64,000 bases of DNA, from NCBI RefSeq assembly GCF_040219615.1, contig NZ_JAVJSE010000041.1:434001-498000 (forward strand). The letters are read 5' to 3'. The notes under the pieces were generated by a model that was not told the DNA's origin, made no database searches, and worked only from the letters and a program-made list of their open reading frames with translations. Source of the DNA: Thalassobaculum_A sp040219615. Lineage in GTDB: Bacteria; Pseudomonadota; Alphaproteobacteria; Thalassobaculales; Thalassobaculaceae. Shown in pieces: positions 1 through 8,493 of this stretch (its first letter is position 1; the number at the start of each line of letters is the position of its first letter). Made by a program: the position numbers and the translations under genes.

Positions 1-1792
1 GATCGGCGGCGCATCCGTTCATCTGGCAGAACCGGGCGGCGTTCCAGATCTTGGTCGCGAAGTTGCGGTAGCCCTCGACCCGGCCCTCGGCCAGCTTGAT
101 GTCGCGGCCCTGGGCCGCCATCGCCGCCAGGGTGAAGCGCAGCGCATCGGTGCCGTAGCGGCCGATCAGGTCGAGCGGGTCGATGACGTTGTTCTTCGAC
201 TTCGACATCTTCTGGCCCTTGGCGTCGCGGACCAGGGCGTGGATGTAGACCGTGCGGAACGGCACGTCCTTCATGAAGTGCAGGCCCATCATCATCATCC
301 GGGCGACCCAGAAGAAGATGATGTCGAAGCCGGTCACCAGCACGTCGCCGGGGTAGTAGCGCGCCAGCTCCGGGGTCTGCTCCGGCCAGCCGAGGGTCGA
401 GAACGGCCACAGTGCCGACGAGAACCAGGTATCGAGCACGTCCTCGTCGCGCCTGAGGTCGACCGCCTTGCCGTAGTGCGCCTCGGCGGCGGCCGCCGCC
501 GCCTCCTCGGTCTCCTCGACGAACACCGTGCCGTCCGGCCCGTACCAGGCCGGGATCTGGTGGCCCCACCAGAGCTGTCGCGAGATGCACCAGGGCTGGA
601 TGTTGCGCATCCACTCGAAGTAGGTCTTCTCCCAGTTCTTCGGGACGAACACGGTCTTGCCGGTCTCGACCGCCTCGATCGCCGGCTTCGCCAGGGTCGC
701 GGCGTCGGCATACCACTGGTCGGTCAGCCACGGCTCCAGCGGCACGCCGGAGCGGTCGCCGTGCGGCACCGCATGGCGGTGCGGCTCGATCTTCTCGACC
801 AGGTCGAGCGCCTCCAGGTCGGCGACCACGCGCTTGCGGGCCTCGAACCGGTCGAGGCCGCGATACGCCTCGGGCACGTTGTCGTTCAGCCGGGCATGGG
901 CGTCCAGGATGTTGATGACCTCGAGGCCGCAGCGCTTGCCGACCTCGAAGTCGTTGAAATCGTGGGCCGGCGTCATCTTCACCGCACCCGATCCCTGCTC
1001 CGGATCGGCATAGGCGTCGGCCACGATCGGGATCCGGCGTCCGACCAGCGGCAGGATCGCGTACTTGCCCACCAGGTCGGCGTAGCGCTCGTCGTCGGGG
1101 TGCACGGCCACGCCGGTATCGCCGAGCATGGTCTCCGGGCGGGTGGTGGCCACCACGATGAAGCGGCCGTCCTCGCCTTCGACCGGATAGCGGAAGTGCC
1201 AGAGATTGCCGTCGATCTCCTTGGACTCGACCTCCAGGTCGGAGATCGCCGACTGGAACTTCGGGTCCCAGTTCACCAGCCGCTTGTCGCGGTAGATCAG
1301 GCCTTCCTTGTGAAGCTGCACGAACACCTTGCGGACCGCGGCCGACAGACCGTCGTCCATGGTGAAGCGCTCGCGCGCCCAGTCCGGGCTGGCGCCGAGC
1401 CGGCGCAACTGGTTGACGATGGTGCCGCCGGACTCCGCCTTCCACTGCCAGACCTTGTCGACGAAGGCCTCGCGGCCCAGGTCGCGCCGGTCGACGCCCT
1501 CGGCGGCCAGGTTGCGCTCGACCACCATCTGGGTGGCGATGCCGGCATGGTCGGTGCCCGGCTGCCACAGCGCGTCCCGGCCGGTCATCCGGTTGTAGCG
1601 CACCAGGATGTCCTGGACCGTGAAGGTCAGGGCGTGCCCCATGTGCAGGCTGCCGGTGACGTTCGGCGGCGGCATCATGATGGTATAGGGGGTGGCGTTG
1701 GACGCTACGTCGCAGGCGAACGCGCCGGACTCCTCCCAGCGCTCGTAGAGCTTCGCCTCGACCTCGGCGGGGGAATAGGTCTTCTCCAGCAT
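1..1792 (-). CDS. valS: Valyl-tRNA synthetase, C-terminus cut by window edge
   Basis: Charges tRNA-Val with valine in the cytoplasm. The reverse strand from the ATG at 1792 gives an uninterrupted class I aminoacyl-tRNA synthetase of about 597 codons that runs off the left edge, so roughly the last third of a typical 880-950 residue enzyme is missing. The N-terminal PPPNVTGSLHMGH signature carries the HIGH-type motif, the editing (CP1) domain follows, and the KMSKS loop is encoded at 197-211. A GAGGA box lies 9 bases before the start. The gene follows popZ on the same strand, the usual alphaproteobacterial arrangement, and is probably read from the pcm-tolC-popZ side. Identification is essentially certain. 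Confidence 0.97.
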   Translation of the reverse strand, partial: MLEKTYSPAEVEAKLYERWEESGAFACDVASNATPYTIMMPPPNVTGSLHMGHALTFTVQDILVRYNRMTGRDALWQPGTDHAGIATQMVVERNLAAEGVDRRDLGREAFVDKVWQWKAESGGTIVNQLRRLGASPDWARERFTMDDGLSAAVRKVFVQLHKEGLIYRDKRLVNWDPKFQSAISDLEVESKEIDGNLWHFRYPVEGEDGRFIVVATTRPETMLGDTGVAVHPDDERYADLVGKYAILPLVGRRIPIVADAYADPEQGSGAVKMTPAHDFNDFEVGKRCGLEVINILDAHARLNDNVPEAYRGLDRFEARKRVVADLEALDLVEKIEPHRHAVPHGDRSGVPLEPWLTDQWYADAATLAKPAIEAVETGKTVFVPKNWEKTYFEWMRNIQPWCISRQLWWGHQIPAWYGPDGTVFVEETEEAAAAAAEAHYGKAVDLRRDEDVLDTWFSSALWPFSTLGWPEQTPELARYYPGDVLVTGFDIIFFWVARMMMMGLHFMKDVPFRTVYIHALVRDAKGQKMSKSKNNVIDPLDLIGRYGTDALRFTLAAMAAQGRDIKLAEGRVEGYRNFATKIWNAARFCQMNGCAAD

Positions 1793-1910
1793 GACGCCAC
1801 GTCCTCGAACCCGGAAACGACTCCGCCCGCGCGGCCGGTGACGGCACGCGAGCGGCTGGGTTGTTTAGGACATGACGGCCGGAAACGCTACAGGCGGATG
1901 GTAGCGGGCC

Positions 1911-2585
1911 TCACCAGCGGTCGCGACGCTGCGACAGCATGACCAGGCGCTCGATCTCCTCGCGCACCAGGCGCTCGACCATCGACGGCAGGTGCTGGTC
2001 GAGCCAGTCCTTCAGCATCGGCCGCATCAGCTCGCGCGTCAGCCGCTCGAGGGTGACGGCGCCGTTGCCGAGCGGCAGCTCCTGGTAGTCCTCGTTGAGC
2101 TTGGCCTGGAGCTCGGCGAAGGAGTGCACCGTCTCCTGGGCCTGCGGCGGCGAGACCAGGCCCTCGGGGGTCGGTGCCGGACGCGGCGGCGGAGCCGGCG
2201 GAGGCGCGTAGGCAGAAGGTGCGGCGGGCGGCGCGGCGGGCGGCGGAACGTAGGGCGCCGGTTCAGGCTCCGGCTGGCCTTGCTTGTAGCGCTGTTCGTC
2301 GAACAGCGGCTCGACCTCCTCGTCCTCGTCCTCCTCCTCGTCCTCCATATCGGAGAGGTCGAGGACGTCCTCCTCCTCCTCCTCCTCTTCTTCCTCGTCC
2401 TCGAACTCGGGCTCGGGTTCAGGCTCGGGTTCCGGCTCGGGCTCGGGTTCCGGCTCAGGTTCGGGCTCCGGCTCCGCTTCCGGAGCCGCCGCTTCCTCTT
2501 CCGGCTCGTCGCCATCCTCGGAAATGATCCGGCGAATAGACGCCAGGATCTCCTCCATGGAGGGTTCTTGCGCGGTATCAGTCAT
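1911..2585 (-). CDS. popZ: PopZ-type polar organizing protein (DUF2497)
   Basis: A 224-residue scaffold protein expected to self-assemble at a cell pole and, in Caulobacter and relatives, tether the ParB-bound origin. Three parts are visible: an N-terminal conserved helix with the core EPSMEEILASIRRIISED, a central very acidic and proline-rich disordered segment beginning with a run of about twelve Glu-Pro dipeptides followed by Asp/Glu blocks, and a C-terminal oligomerisation region (LTRELMRPMLKDWLDQHLP) ending in a short basic tail. It sits between tolC and valS, the conserved alphaproteobacterial location. The acidic linker is the spacer known to tune condensate properties in this family. 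Length is within the family range. Confidence 0.93.
   Translation of the reverse strand: MTDTAQEPSMEEILASIRRIISEDGDEPEEEAAAPEAEPEPEPEPEPEPEPEPEPEPEPEFEDEEEEEEEEEDVLDLSDMEDEEEDEDEEVEPLFDEQRYKQGQPEPEPAPYVPPPAAPPAAPSAYAPPPAPPPRPAPTPEGLVSPPQAQETVHSFAELQAKLNEDYQELPLGNGAVTLERLTRELMRPMLKDWLDQHLPSMVERLVREEIERLVMLSQRRDRW
2405..2478. repeat. Hexanucleotide repeat encoding Glu-Pro dipeptides
   Basis: About twelve imperfect copies of a 6-bp unit (CGGGCT/CGGGTT type on the + strand) encode the Glu-Pro run inside popZ. Copy number can change without shifting the frame because the unit equals two codons. Confidence 0.8.
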
Positions 2586-2682
2586 GCTCGAATGCCCCGA
2601 CGACTCGCCCGGAACGGCCGATTCCGAGTCTGAAGATTACCCGACAAGCCCCTGTCAGGCCAGCAAGTAGTCGTCAGGTATG

Positions 2683-4071
2683 TCAATTGCCCGGCATCCG
2701 GCCCGGGGGCGTAGTCCCCCAGAGCTTGCCGGACACCTCGACATAGTGAGAGTCGTAGTCGTAGATCTCGACCGGCAGGCCCAGATCCTGGGCCGTCAGG
2801 CGGCCGAGCGCCTGCAGCAGCTGGTAACTGGCCACCGTCGCATCGCGCTGCGCCTGGACCAGTGCAACCTGACCGTCGAGCAGTTCCTGCTCGGCGTCGA
2901 GCACGTCCAGCACCGTCCGGGCGCCGACCGTGGCTTCCTGCTGCACGCCCTCGAGCGCGATCTCGGACGACTTGACCTCGTCCTTCAGCGAATCGATCCG
3001 CGCCAGCGACGTCTGATACGACTCGAAGGCGCTGGCTGCCGAATCGACGACGGTCCGGCGGGTGTCGTCGACCAGCAGTCGCGACCGGTTGGCGGTCTCC
3101 TTGGCCCGCCGGATGCTGGAATACTCCGCGCCCTGCTGATAGATCGGGATGGTCAACTGCAGCTCGGCGCTCAGGTCGGTGACCTCGTTGTCGCCACCGG
3201 AGGTGTCGTAGGTCTTCTGCGCCTGCGCGACAAGGTCCAGGGTCGGGATCAGGCCCGCCTCGGCCTGGTCGACCGCGTGGCGGGACGACAGCTCCGTAAA
3301 CTTCGCCTGAACCAGGGAGAAGTTCTCACGGACCGCGATGTCGACGGCCTCCTCGCGCCCGGTCGGCAGGCCGGACGGGGTGCCCGGGGCCTGCACGCTG
3401 TCTGGCACCTGGCCGACGATCCGCTCGAACTGGACACGGGCGGTGATCAGGTCGCCCTCGGCCTGGGTGCGGTCGGACTTGGCGCGCGACACGCGGGCCT
3501 CTGCCTGCGCGACGTCGGTGCGGGTCACCTCGCCCACCCGGAACCGGTCGCGGGTCGCCTCGAGCTGCTTCTGCAGCCGGCTCAGATTGTTGACCTGCAG
3601 ATCCAGCGTGGCTTCCGCGCGGATCACGTTCACATAGGCCGTCACCGCCTGCAGCAGGGTATCCTGCTCGCTGCTGAACAGGTTGGCGCGCTGCGTCTGA
3701 ACGTCCGCCTCCGCTCCGGCGATCGCGGCATCGAAGGCGCCGCCGGAATACAGGGCCTGGGTGAGCGAGAGCGTAGCGGTCCGCGGGACACTGCTACCCT
3801 CGGTCGTCGTCCCGCCGGACTTGGTCTCGAGGTCGTTCACACCGACCGTCAGCGACGAGGACACGTTGGGACGCCATGCCGAGCGCGCCGCCGAGACGTT
3901 CTCGTCGACCGCCCGCAACTGCGCGCGCGCCGCCAGCAGGCCGGGATTGGTCTCGTAGGTGAGGGCCAGGGCCTCTTCCAGCGTCATCGCCTGCGCCGGG
4001 ACGAGGCCCGTGCCGGACAGCCAGCCGGCCAGCAGGGCGGCGAGGACAAGGGAGCGCGGTTTCATCGGCAT
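2683..4071 (-). CDS. tolC: TolC family outer-membrane efflux channel
   Basis: Outer-membrane channel of type I secretion and RND or MFS efflux systems. The 462-residue product has a signal peptide (MPMKPRSLVLAALLAG...PAQA) followed by two repeated TolC/OEP modules rich in coiled coil, starting TLEEALALTYETNPGLLAARAQ and ending after the QALGRLTAQDLGLPV element common to alphaproteobacterial TolC proteins. I chose the ATG at 4071 because an AAGGG lies 10 bases upstream and the signal peptide then has normal length; ATG at 4065 or 4098 is possible. It lies directly after pcm and before popZ, a conserved arrangement, so it is probably cotranscribed with pcm. Confidence 0.93.
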   Translation of the reverse strand: MPMKPRSLVLAALLAGWLSGTGLVPAQAMTLEEALALTYETNPGLLAARAQLRAVDENVSAARSAWRPNVSSSLTVGVNDLETKSGGTTTEGSSVPRTATLSLTQALYSGGAFDAAIAGAEADVQTQRANLFSSEQDTLLQAVTAYVNVIRAEATLDLQVNNLSRLQKQLEATRDRFRVGEVTRTDVAQAEARVSRAKSDRTQAEGDLITARVQFERIVGQVPDSVQAPGTPSGLPTGREEAVDIAVRENFSLVQAKFTELSSRHAVDQAEAGLIPTLDLVAQAQKTYDTSGGDNEVTDLSAELQLTIPIYQQGAEYSSIRRAKETANRSRLLVDDTRRTVVDSAASAFESYQTSLARIDSLKDEVKSSEIALEGVQQEATVGARTVLDVLDAEQELLDGQVALVQAQRDATVASYQLLQALGRLTAQDLGLPVEIYDYDSHYVEVSGKLWGTTPPGRMPGN

Positions 4072-4115
4072 GACGGGAGAACCCTTCGTCACATGCATGG
4101 AGGAGGCCGGGCGGA

Positions 4116-4772
4116 TCAGAATACGAAGCCGGGCTGGCGCCGGAACCCCGCCAGCATCGGCGTGCCGGCGTCGAACAGGATACGACGGCCGACCCGACCC
4201 GCCAGCTTTTCGTAGAGCACGGCCAGGCCGGGACCGACCGGGGTTCCGCCCTCGACGGTGACCAGCCGCCCGCCGTCCGCGAGCTGCGCGAACAGATCGT
4301 CCGGCAGTTCTTCGACGGCGCCGTTCACCAGGATGACGTTGTAGGGCGCCTGCTTCTGATAGCCGGCGGCCAGCGGGCCCGCCACCAGGGCGGCATTGTC
4401 GATCTCCAGGCCGGACAGCAGCCCGTTGCCCTGCTCGACCAGTTGGTCGATGTCGTCGACGCCGACCACGGTCGACACCATCCGGGACAGCAGCGCCGTC
4501 GCGTAGCCGGTACCGCAGGCCACGTCGAGCGCGACATCCGACGGCCCCGGCATCGCCGCCTGCAGCAGCCGCGCCAGCACCATCGGCTCGAGCATGTAGC
4601 GCCCGGATCCGATTTCAAGCGCTTCGTCCGCATAGGCGATCCCGCGCTTGCCCTTCGGGACGAACAGTTCCCGAGGGACGCTCTCGAAGGCGCCGACCAC
4701 TTCCGGATCCGTCACCTTGTTGGTGCGGATCTGGCTTTCGACCATGTTGAGACGGGCAAGGGCGTAGTCCAT
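4116..4772 (-). CDS. pcm: Protein-L-isoaspartate O-methyltransferase
   Basis: A 218-residue SAM-dependent methyltransferase related to enzymes that repair isoaspartyl residues in aged proteins. The N-terminus (MDYALARLNMVESQIRTNKV) and the SAM-binding loop ALDVACGTGYATALLS are clear, as is the VPRELFVP element of the family. The open frame extends upstream to 5291, but the ATG at 4772 is the start: a GAGGGA box precedes it and a strong sigma-70 promoter ends just before it. It is the first gene of the pcm-tolC-popZ-valS cluster. In alphaproteobacteria this subgroup always accompanies tolC, and its real substrate has rarely been tested. Confidence 0.88.
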   Translation of the reverse strand: MDYALARLNMVESQIRTNKVTDPEVVGAFESVPRELFVPKGKRGIAYADEALEIGSGRYMLEPMVLARLLQAAMPGPSDVALDVACGTGYATALLSRMVSTVVGVDDIDQLVEQGNGLLSGLEIDNAALVAGPLAAGYQKQAPYNVILVNGAVEELPDDLFAQLADGGRLVTVEGGTPVGPGLAVLYEKLAGRVGRRILFDAGTPMLAGFRRQPGFVF

Positions 4773-4821
4773 CGCTTCCCTCGGCAAGATACAGGGCCCT
4801 GGCGATCCGGCCCGCCCGGGT

Positions 4822-4850
4822 TTTATAGGCATTGCGCTCCTTCGACACAA
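4822..4850 (-). promoter_or_regulatory. Sigma-70-type promoter of pcm-tolC
   Basis: On the reverse strand a -35 box TTGTGT (4845-4850) and a -10 box TATAAA (4822-4827) are separated by exactly 17 bp, with transcription expected to start near 4815 and leave a leader of about 40 bases before pcm. The match stands out in GC-rich DNA. Confidence 0.65.
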
Positions 4851-5038
4851 TTGGCGCGACAGCGATTTCTCCGCCGGCGCCGGCTGTCCGCGGCCCCGGC
4901 CGGTGGCCTTGGGACCGCCCGGCCGGACGGTCGGTCGCCCTCGCGCAGGCGAATCCGCGCCGATCGAACGACGGAATGCCGCATCTCCCCTTGCCCCGCG
5001 GGGGGCGCTTCGGCTAAGAGGTCGGCTCGCTCGGCGAC

Positions 5039-5112
5039 GGCCCCGTGGCAGAGTGGTTATGCAGAGGACTGCAAATCCTTGTACATCGGTTCGATTCCGG
5101 TCGGGGCCTCCA
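5039..5112 (+). tRNA. tRNA-Cys (anticodon GCA)
   Basis: The acceptor arms GGCCCCG and CGGGGCC pair, the anticodon loop is ACTGCAAAT with anticodon GCA, and the T arm has GGTTCGATTCC. Discriminator T at 5109 is followed by a genomically encoded CCA at 5110-5112. Confidence 0.95.
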
Positions 5113-5194
5113 GCGAGTATGAAAGCGTGACCGCGCGATGACATTCGCGGTTGCGCGAGAGCCACGGGCGGCGCTATAGAGGCCGCCTTACTGG

Positions 5195-5269
5195 TCCCGG
5201 GTAGCTCAGTGGTAGAGCGAGCGGCTGTTAACCGCTTGGTCGGGGGTTCGAATCCCTCCCCGGGAGCCA
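5195..5269 (+). tRNA. tRNA-Asn (anticodon GTT)
   Basis: Acceptor arms TCCCGGG and CCCGGGA pair. The anticodon stem AGCGG/CCGCT encloses loop CTGTTAA (anticodon GTT), and the T loop is TTCGAAT. Discriminator G is followed by an encoded CCA at 5267-5269. It lies 82 bp after tRNA-Cys on the same strand. Confidence 0.95.
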
Positions 5270-5277
5270 TTCTCCGC

Positions 5278-5309
5278 AAGGTCGCGGCCATCCGGTCCGC
5301 GGCCTTTTT
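5278..5309 (+). terminator. Rho-independent terminator after tRNA-Asn
   Basis: Stem GGTCGCGG (5280-5287) pairs with CCGCGGCC (5297-5304) with one G-U pair; flanking AA pairs with the first T residues. A run of five T follows. It begins 9 bases after the tRNA-Asn 3' end. Confidence 0.85.
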
Positions 5310-5333
5310 CGTTCGGCCCGCCTCGGACCGGCG

Positions 5334-5963
5334 CTACCGCCGGCGCATCGCGTAGACCCGTCCGGGATGCCGGTGGCTGTCGTCGGCCCCCGGCAGCGGC
5401 AGGTAGGAGCCGCTCTCGGCGGCCCGCTCCCAGGTGCCGCCGGCGGCCAGCTTGTCGATCGCGGCCTTGAACCCGCCGGCCTCGTAGACCGGGTCGGTGA
5501 TCGACACCACGAAGACACCGCCGGGCCGCATCACCCGGGCAATCTCCCCGAAAGCCGACGCCGGGGCATGGCCGACCGTGAACACGCCCGACGCCACGAC
5601 TCCGGCAAAGGCGGCATCCGGAAACGACAGGGGCTCGCCGAGCACGGCGGTCGACAGCGCCCTGTAGCAGCCGCGCGCCGCGGCGCGCTTCAGCATGCCG
5701 GGCGACAGGTCGATTCCCGTGACGTCGCGGTAGCCGACCAGGCCCAGCATGTGGCCGATCAGACCGGTGCCGCAGCCGGCATCGAGCACCGGCGCCGCGA
5801 CATCCGGCATCAGCCGGGCGAACAGGGCCGTGACCACGGCCGGGTTGGTGTAGCCGACCTGTCCCACGCTGTCGTCGTACTCGTCGGCCCAGGCATCGTA
5901 GACCTCGGCGAGCTTCGCGGTGTCGTTGCCGGCGGTGTAGACCCGCTCCAGCCAGTCGGTCAT
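5334..5963 (-). CDS. Class I SAM-dependent methyltransferase
   Basis: A 209-residue soluble methyltransferase of unknown substrate. The SAM-binding motif I (PVLDAGCGTGLIGHML), the motif after it (VTGIDLSPGMLKRA) and a post-motif RVMRPGGVFVVSI are present. The N-terminal segment with KLAEVYDAWADEYDD resembles Methyltransf_11/25 members of the Williams-Beuren syndrome protein type. ATG 5963 is preceded by GAGGGAGAG. It lies 41 bp downstream of the SixA-like gene and is probably the last gene of that operon. The specific substrate cannot be told from sequence. Confidence 0.8.
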   Translation of the reverse strand: MTDWLERVYTAGNDTAKLAEVYDAWADEYDDSVGQVGYTNPAVVTALFARLMPDVAAPVLDAGCGTGLIGHMLGLVGYRDVTGIDLSPGMLKRAAARGCYRALSTAVLGEPLSFPDAAFAGVVASGVFTVGHAPASAFGEIARVMRPGGVFVVSITDPVYEAGGFKAAIDKLAAGGTWERAAESGSYLPLPGADDSHRHPGRVYAMRRR

Positions 5964-6004
5964 CGCTCTCTCCCTCGCTATGTGACGGAAACGAGCGTGC
6001 GACC

Positions 6005-6520
6005 CTACACCAGATCCTTCGGCGTGATGAACCGGGTGAGCCGGGCCGTCCCGGCACCCAGGCCGGACCAGGAGCCGTCGAACTCGAGAGTCGCCAGGGC
6101 CCCGGTCGAGAACTTCCGGCCGAGCGCCTTGCACGCCGGGGGCGCGCTGCCGGGGCCGGCCAGCGCCGTCGCCAGGTCCTCCAGCCCGGGGTTGTGCCCG
6201 ATCAGCAGCAGCACGCCGACATCGTCCGGAACCCGGTGGAGCCGGCCGAGGAGGGAGGCGGCGCCGACCTCGTAGAGCTCTCGGCTGGTCAAGACCTCCA
6301 GGGGGTCGGGCAGCCCGCTGCGGATCGCCGCCAGAGTGTCGACCGTCCGCCGGGCGCTGGAGCACAGCACCAGGTCGGGCATGACCTTGTTCTGCCGCAG
6401 CCAGGCCGCCATCGCCGAGGCCGCCCGTTCGCCGCGCCCGGTCAGGGGACGATCATGGTCGCGCATGCGCAGGTCGTCCCAGCTCGACTTGGCGTGGCGC
6501 AGCAGATGCAGAGTCGGCAC
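6005..6520 (-). CDS. SixA-like histidine phosphatase
   Basis: A 171-residue phosphoglycerate-mutase-superfamily phosphatase of the short SixA type. The catalytic RHG-type motif is LLRHAKSSW near the N-terminus, with the second conserved histidine in LLIGHNPGLEDL. No transmembrane or signal segment is seen, so it is cytoplasmic. The start is GTG at 6520, 11 bp after the upstream hydrolase gene, behind a G-rich ribosome site; the motif begins seven residues into the product, as in SixA. In enteric bacteria SixA dephosphorylates phosphohistidine on phosphotransfer proteins; the target here is unknown. Confidence 0.83.
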   Translation of the reverse strand: MPTLHLLRHAKSSWDDLRMRDHDRPLTGRGERAASAMAAWLRQNKVMPDLVLCSSARRTVDTLAAIRSGLPDPLEVLTSRELYEVGAASLLGRLHRVPDDVGVLLLIGHNPGLEDLATALAGPGSAPPACKALGRKFSTGALATLEFDGSWSGLGAGTARLTRFITPKDLV

Positions 6521-6531
6521 CGCCCCCGCCC

Positions 6532-7749
6532 CTACCCGGCCCGGGTGACGATCGAGATCGGGCCGTGCAGGGTACGGTGCACCGGGCATTTGTCGGCGAT
6601 CTCGAGCAGCTTCGCGCGCTGCTCGGCATCCAGCGGACCCTCGATCGCGATGTGGCGTTCGATCCGGTCCACCATGCCCTCCCTGGTGTCGCAGTCCGCG
6701 CAGTCCTCGGCGTGCACCCGATCGTGCCGCAGTCGGGTCGCCAGCCGGTCGATCCGCCAGCCCTTGCGGCCGGCATACATCTTCAAGGTCATATTGGTGC
6801 AGGAACCGAGCGCCGCCAGCAGCAGGTCGTAGGGCGCCGGCCCGCTGTCGGTACCGCCGGCCCGTGCGGGCTCGTCGGCGCGCAGCCGGTGGCCGCCGGC
6901 CGCCACCCACTGCGGGAACAGCCCCTCGCCGGCATCGATCACCGCGACCTCGCCCTCGGCGGCCTCGGCCTCGGCCGGGGGTCGAACCGGCAGGAACCGC
7001 TCGGCCCAGCCGGACAGCACGGCCGCCACGTAGGCGGCATCCTCGGGCCGCGTCAGCAGGTGGTCCGCGCGGTCCAGCGACACGAAGCTCTTCGGGTGCT
7101 TCGCGGCGACGAACAGCCGGGTCGCATTGTCGATGCCAACCGTCTGGTCGAGCGGCGCGTGGAAGATCAGCAGGTCACGCCGCAGCCGACCGACGCTTTC
7201 CTCCAGGCGATGGTCCTTCAGGGCGTCGAGGAACGCCTTGCGAACCCGGAAGCGCCGGCCGGCGAGTTCGACCTCGGCCTCGCCGTCGCGCTCGATGTCG
7301 GCGACCCGGTCCGCGAAGTTGTGCACCACATGCCCGGGATCGGCCGGGGCCCCGATGGTGGCGACGCCCCTGACCTCCGGGATGCGTTCGGCAGCGGCCA
7401 GCACCGCCGCACCGCCGAGCGAATGACCGACCAGAACGGTCGGCGCCTGTCCCTGGCCGCGCATCCAGTCGGCCGCCGCCACCAGGTCGTCGACGTTCGA
7501 GACGAAGCTGGTATTGGCGAACTCGCCGTCGCTGTGCCCGAGGCCGGTGAAGTCGAATCGCAGGACCGCGATGTCCCGTTCGGCCAGTCCCGCGGCGATC
7601 CGCCGGGCCGCCGCCAGGTCCTTCGAGCAGGTGAAACAATGGGCGAACAGGGCAAATCCGCGGATCGGGCCGATCGGCCGGTCGAGCCGGGCGGCAAGCC
7701 GGTCCCCCAATGCCCCGGTGAAGTTGACACTCTCGGTGCGCACGGCCAT
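6532..7749 (-). CDS. Alpha/beta hydrolase fused to OsmC/Ohr domain
   Basis: A two-domain protein of 405 residues. Residues about 1-260 form an alpha/beta hydrolase with the nucleophile elbow VGHSLGG and downstream acid/histidine positions (HAPLDQTVG, DRADHLL). Residues about 275-405 form an OsmC-like domain with the peroxidatic and resolving cysteines in ALGSCTNMT and IADKCPVHRTL. OsmC proteins reduce organic hydroperoxides with thiols. The fusion is a known family in proteobacteria with undefined substrate. I chose ATG 7749 (MAVRTES), preceded by a GGGG box, over ATG 7761, which has no ribosome site. It heads the operon with the SixA-like and methyltransferase genes and diverges from a GNAT gene 43 bp away. 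Confidence 0.87.
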   Translation of the reverse strand: MAVRTESVNFTGALGDRLAARLDRPIGPIRGFALFAHCFTCSKDLAAARRIAAGLAERDIAVLRFDFTGLGHSDGEFANTSFVSNVDDLVAAADWMRGQGQAPTVLVGHSLGGAAVLAAAERIPEVRGVATIGAPADPGHVVHNFADRVADIERDGEAEVELAGRRFRVRKAFLDALKDHRLEESVGRLRRDLLIFHAPLDQTVGIDNATRLFVAAKHPKSFVSLDRADHLLTRPEDAAYVAAVLSGWAERFLPVRPPAEAEAAEGEVAVIDAGEGLFPQWVAAGGHRLRADEPARAGGTDSGPAPYDLLLAALGSCTNMTLKMYAGRKGWRIDRLATRLRHDRVHAEDCADCDTREGMVDRIERHIAIEGPLDAEQRAKLLEIADKCPVHRTLHGPISIVTRAG

Positions 7750-7792
7750 GGTCGACCCCATGTTCTGGTGGGCTGGGGCGGATACTTAACAC

Positions 7793-8338
7793 ATGGCGGT
7801 AGAGGATGATGCCGCCGCGGGTGTCGCGCCTGCGGTCGAGGTACGTCACGCCACCCCGGCCGACGCCGAAGCGCTCGCCCTGCTCTCGCAGGAACTCCTC
7901 GCATTCTACGGCCTGCCGGTCCGCTACCAGCGCTCCTACATGGCCCATGTGATCGCCGAGAAGGCGTTCGCCGAGCCGCCCTCGATCGAGATCCTGATGG
8001 CCCTTGAGCGCGGCCAGGCCCGCGGCTTCCTCGCCTTCACCGAGAGCTTCGCACTGGCCAACTGCCAGACCAGCATCTTCATCCAGGACCTCTTCGTGAC
8101 CCGCAAGGCGCGCTCGCTGGGCATCGGGCGGCGGCTGATGGTCGAGTTGGCGCGAATCTGTGTCGCCCGCGGCACCGGCCAGCTCGACTGGACCGCCGAT
8201 CCCTGGAACGACAAGGCCCGGGTGTTCTACGAGGCGATGGGCCCCTTGCTGCGCAGCGACAAGACATACTACCGGCTTCTGTCGCCGCGGCTGGCCGCCC
8301 TGGCCGCCGGCGGGATCGCAATCGAACGGAAGCGCTGA
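7793..8338 (+). CDS. GNAT family N-acetyltransferase
   Basis: A 181-residue single-domain acetyl-CoA-dependent acyltransferase. The acetyl-CoA binding motif A appears as IQDLFVTRKARSLGIGRRLM, followed by motif B with DPWNDKARVFYEAMG. An N-terminal DAEALALLSQELLAFYGLPV helix precedes it. Divergently transcribed from the hydrolase/OsmC gene, so they may share a control region. The substrate is unknown; small-molecule amines and protein N-termini are both possible for this fold. Confidence 0.8.
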   Translation: MAVEDDAAAGVAPAVEVRHATPADAEALALLSQELLAFYGLPVRYQRSYMAHVIAEKAFAEPPSIEILMALERGQARGFLAFTESFALANCQTSIFIQDLFVTRKARSLGIGRRLMVELARICVARGTGQLDWTADPWNDKARVFYEAMGPLLRSDKTYYRLLSPRLAALAAGGIAIERKR

Positions 8339-8493
8339 GCGCCCGGGGACAACCCTGTTTCCGGAACGGCTCCCTTCCGGCTCCGCCCTTTATCGCCGCT
8401 CCCTCCCCGGCTAGGCTCCTCCCCGCGCACCGCTCGGCGCCGCCGGATCCAGGCCCGGCAGCAGCGGAACCGACGCGAGGATGGAGATCTCAG

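Noticed and set aside
239..1942. A 567-codon open frame on the + strand
   Set aside because: It is antisense to valS, which has all family motifs. High GC leaves antisense frames open; the product is His/Arg/Leu-rich without domains.
5039..5269. tRNA genes as phage or island attachment site
   Set aside because: No integrase, no repeated tRNA 3' end and no change of composition follow either tRNA.
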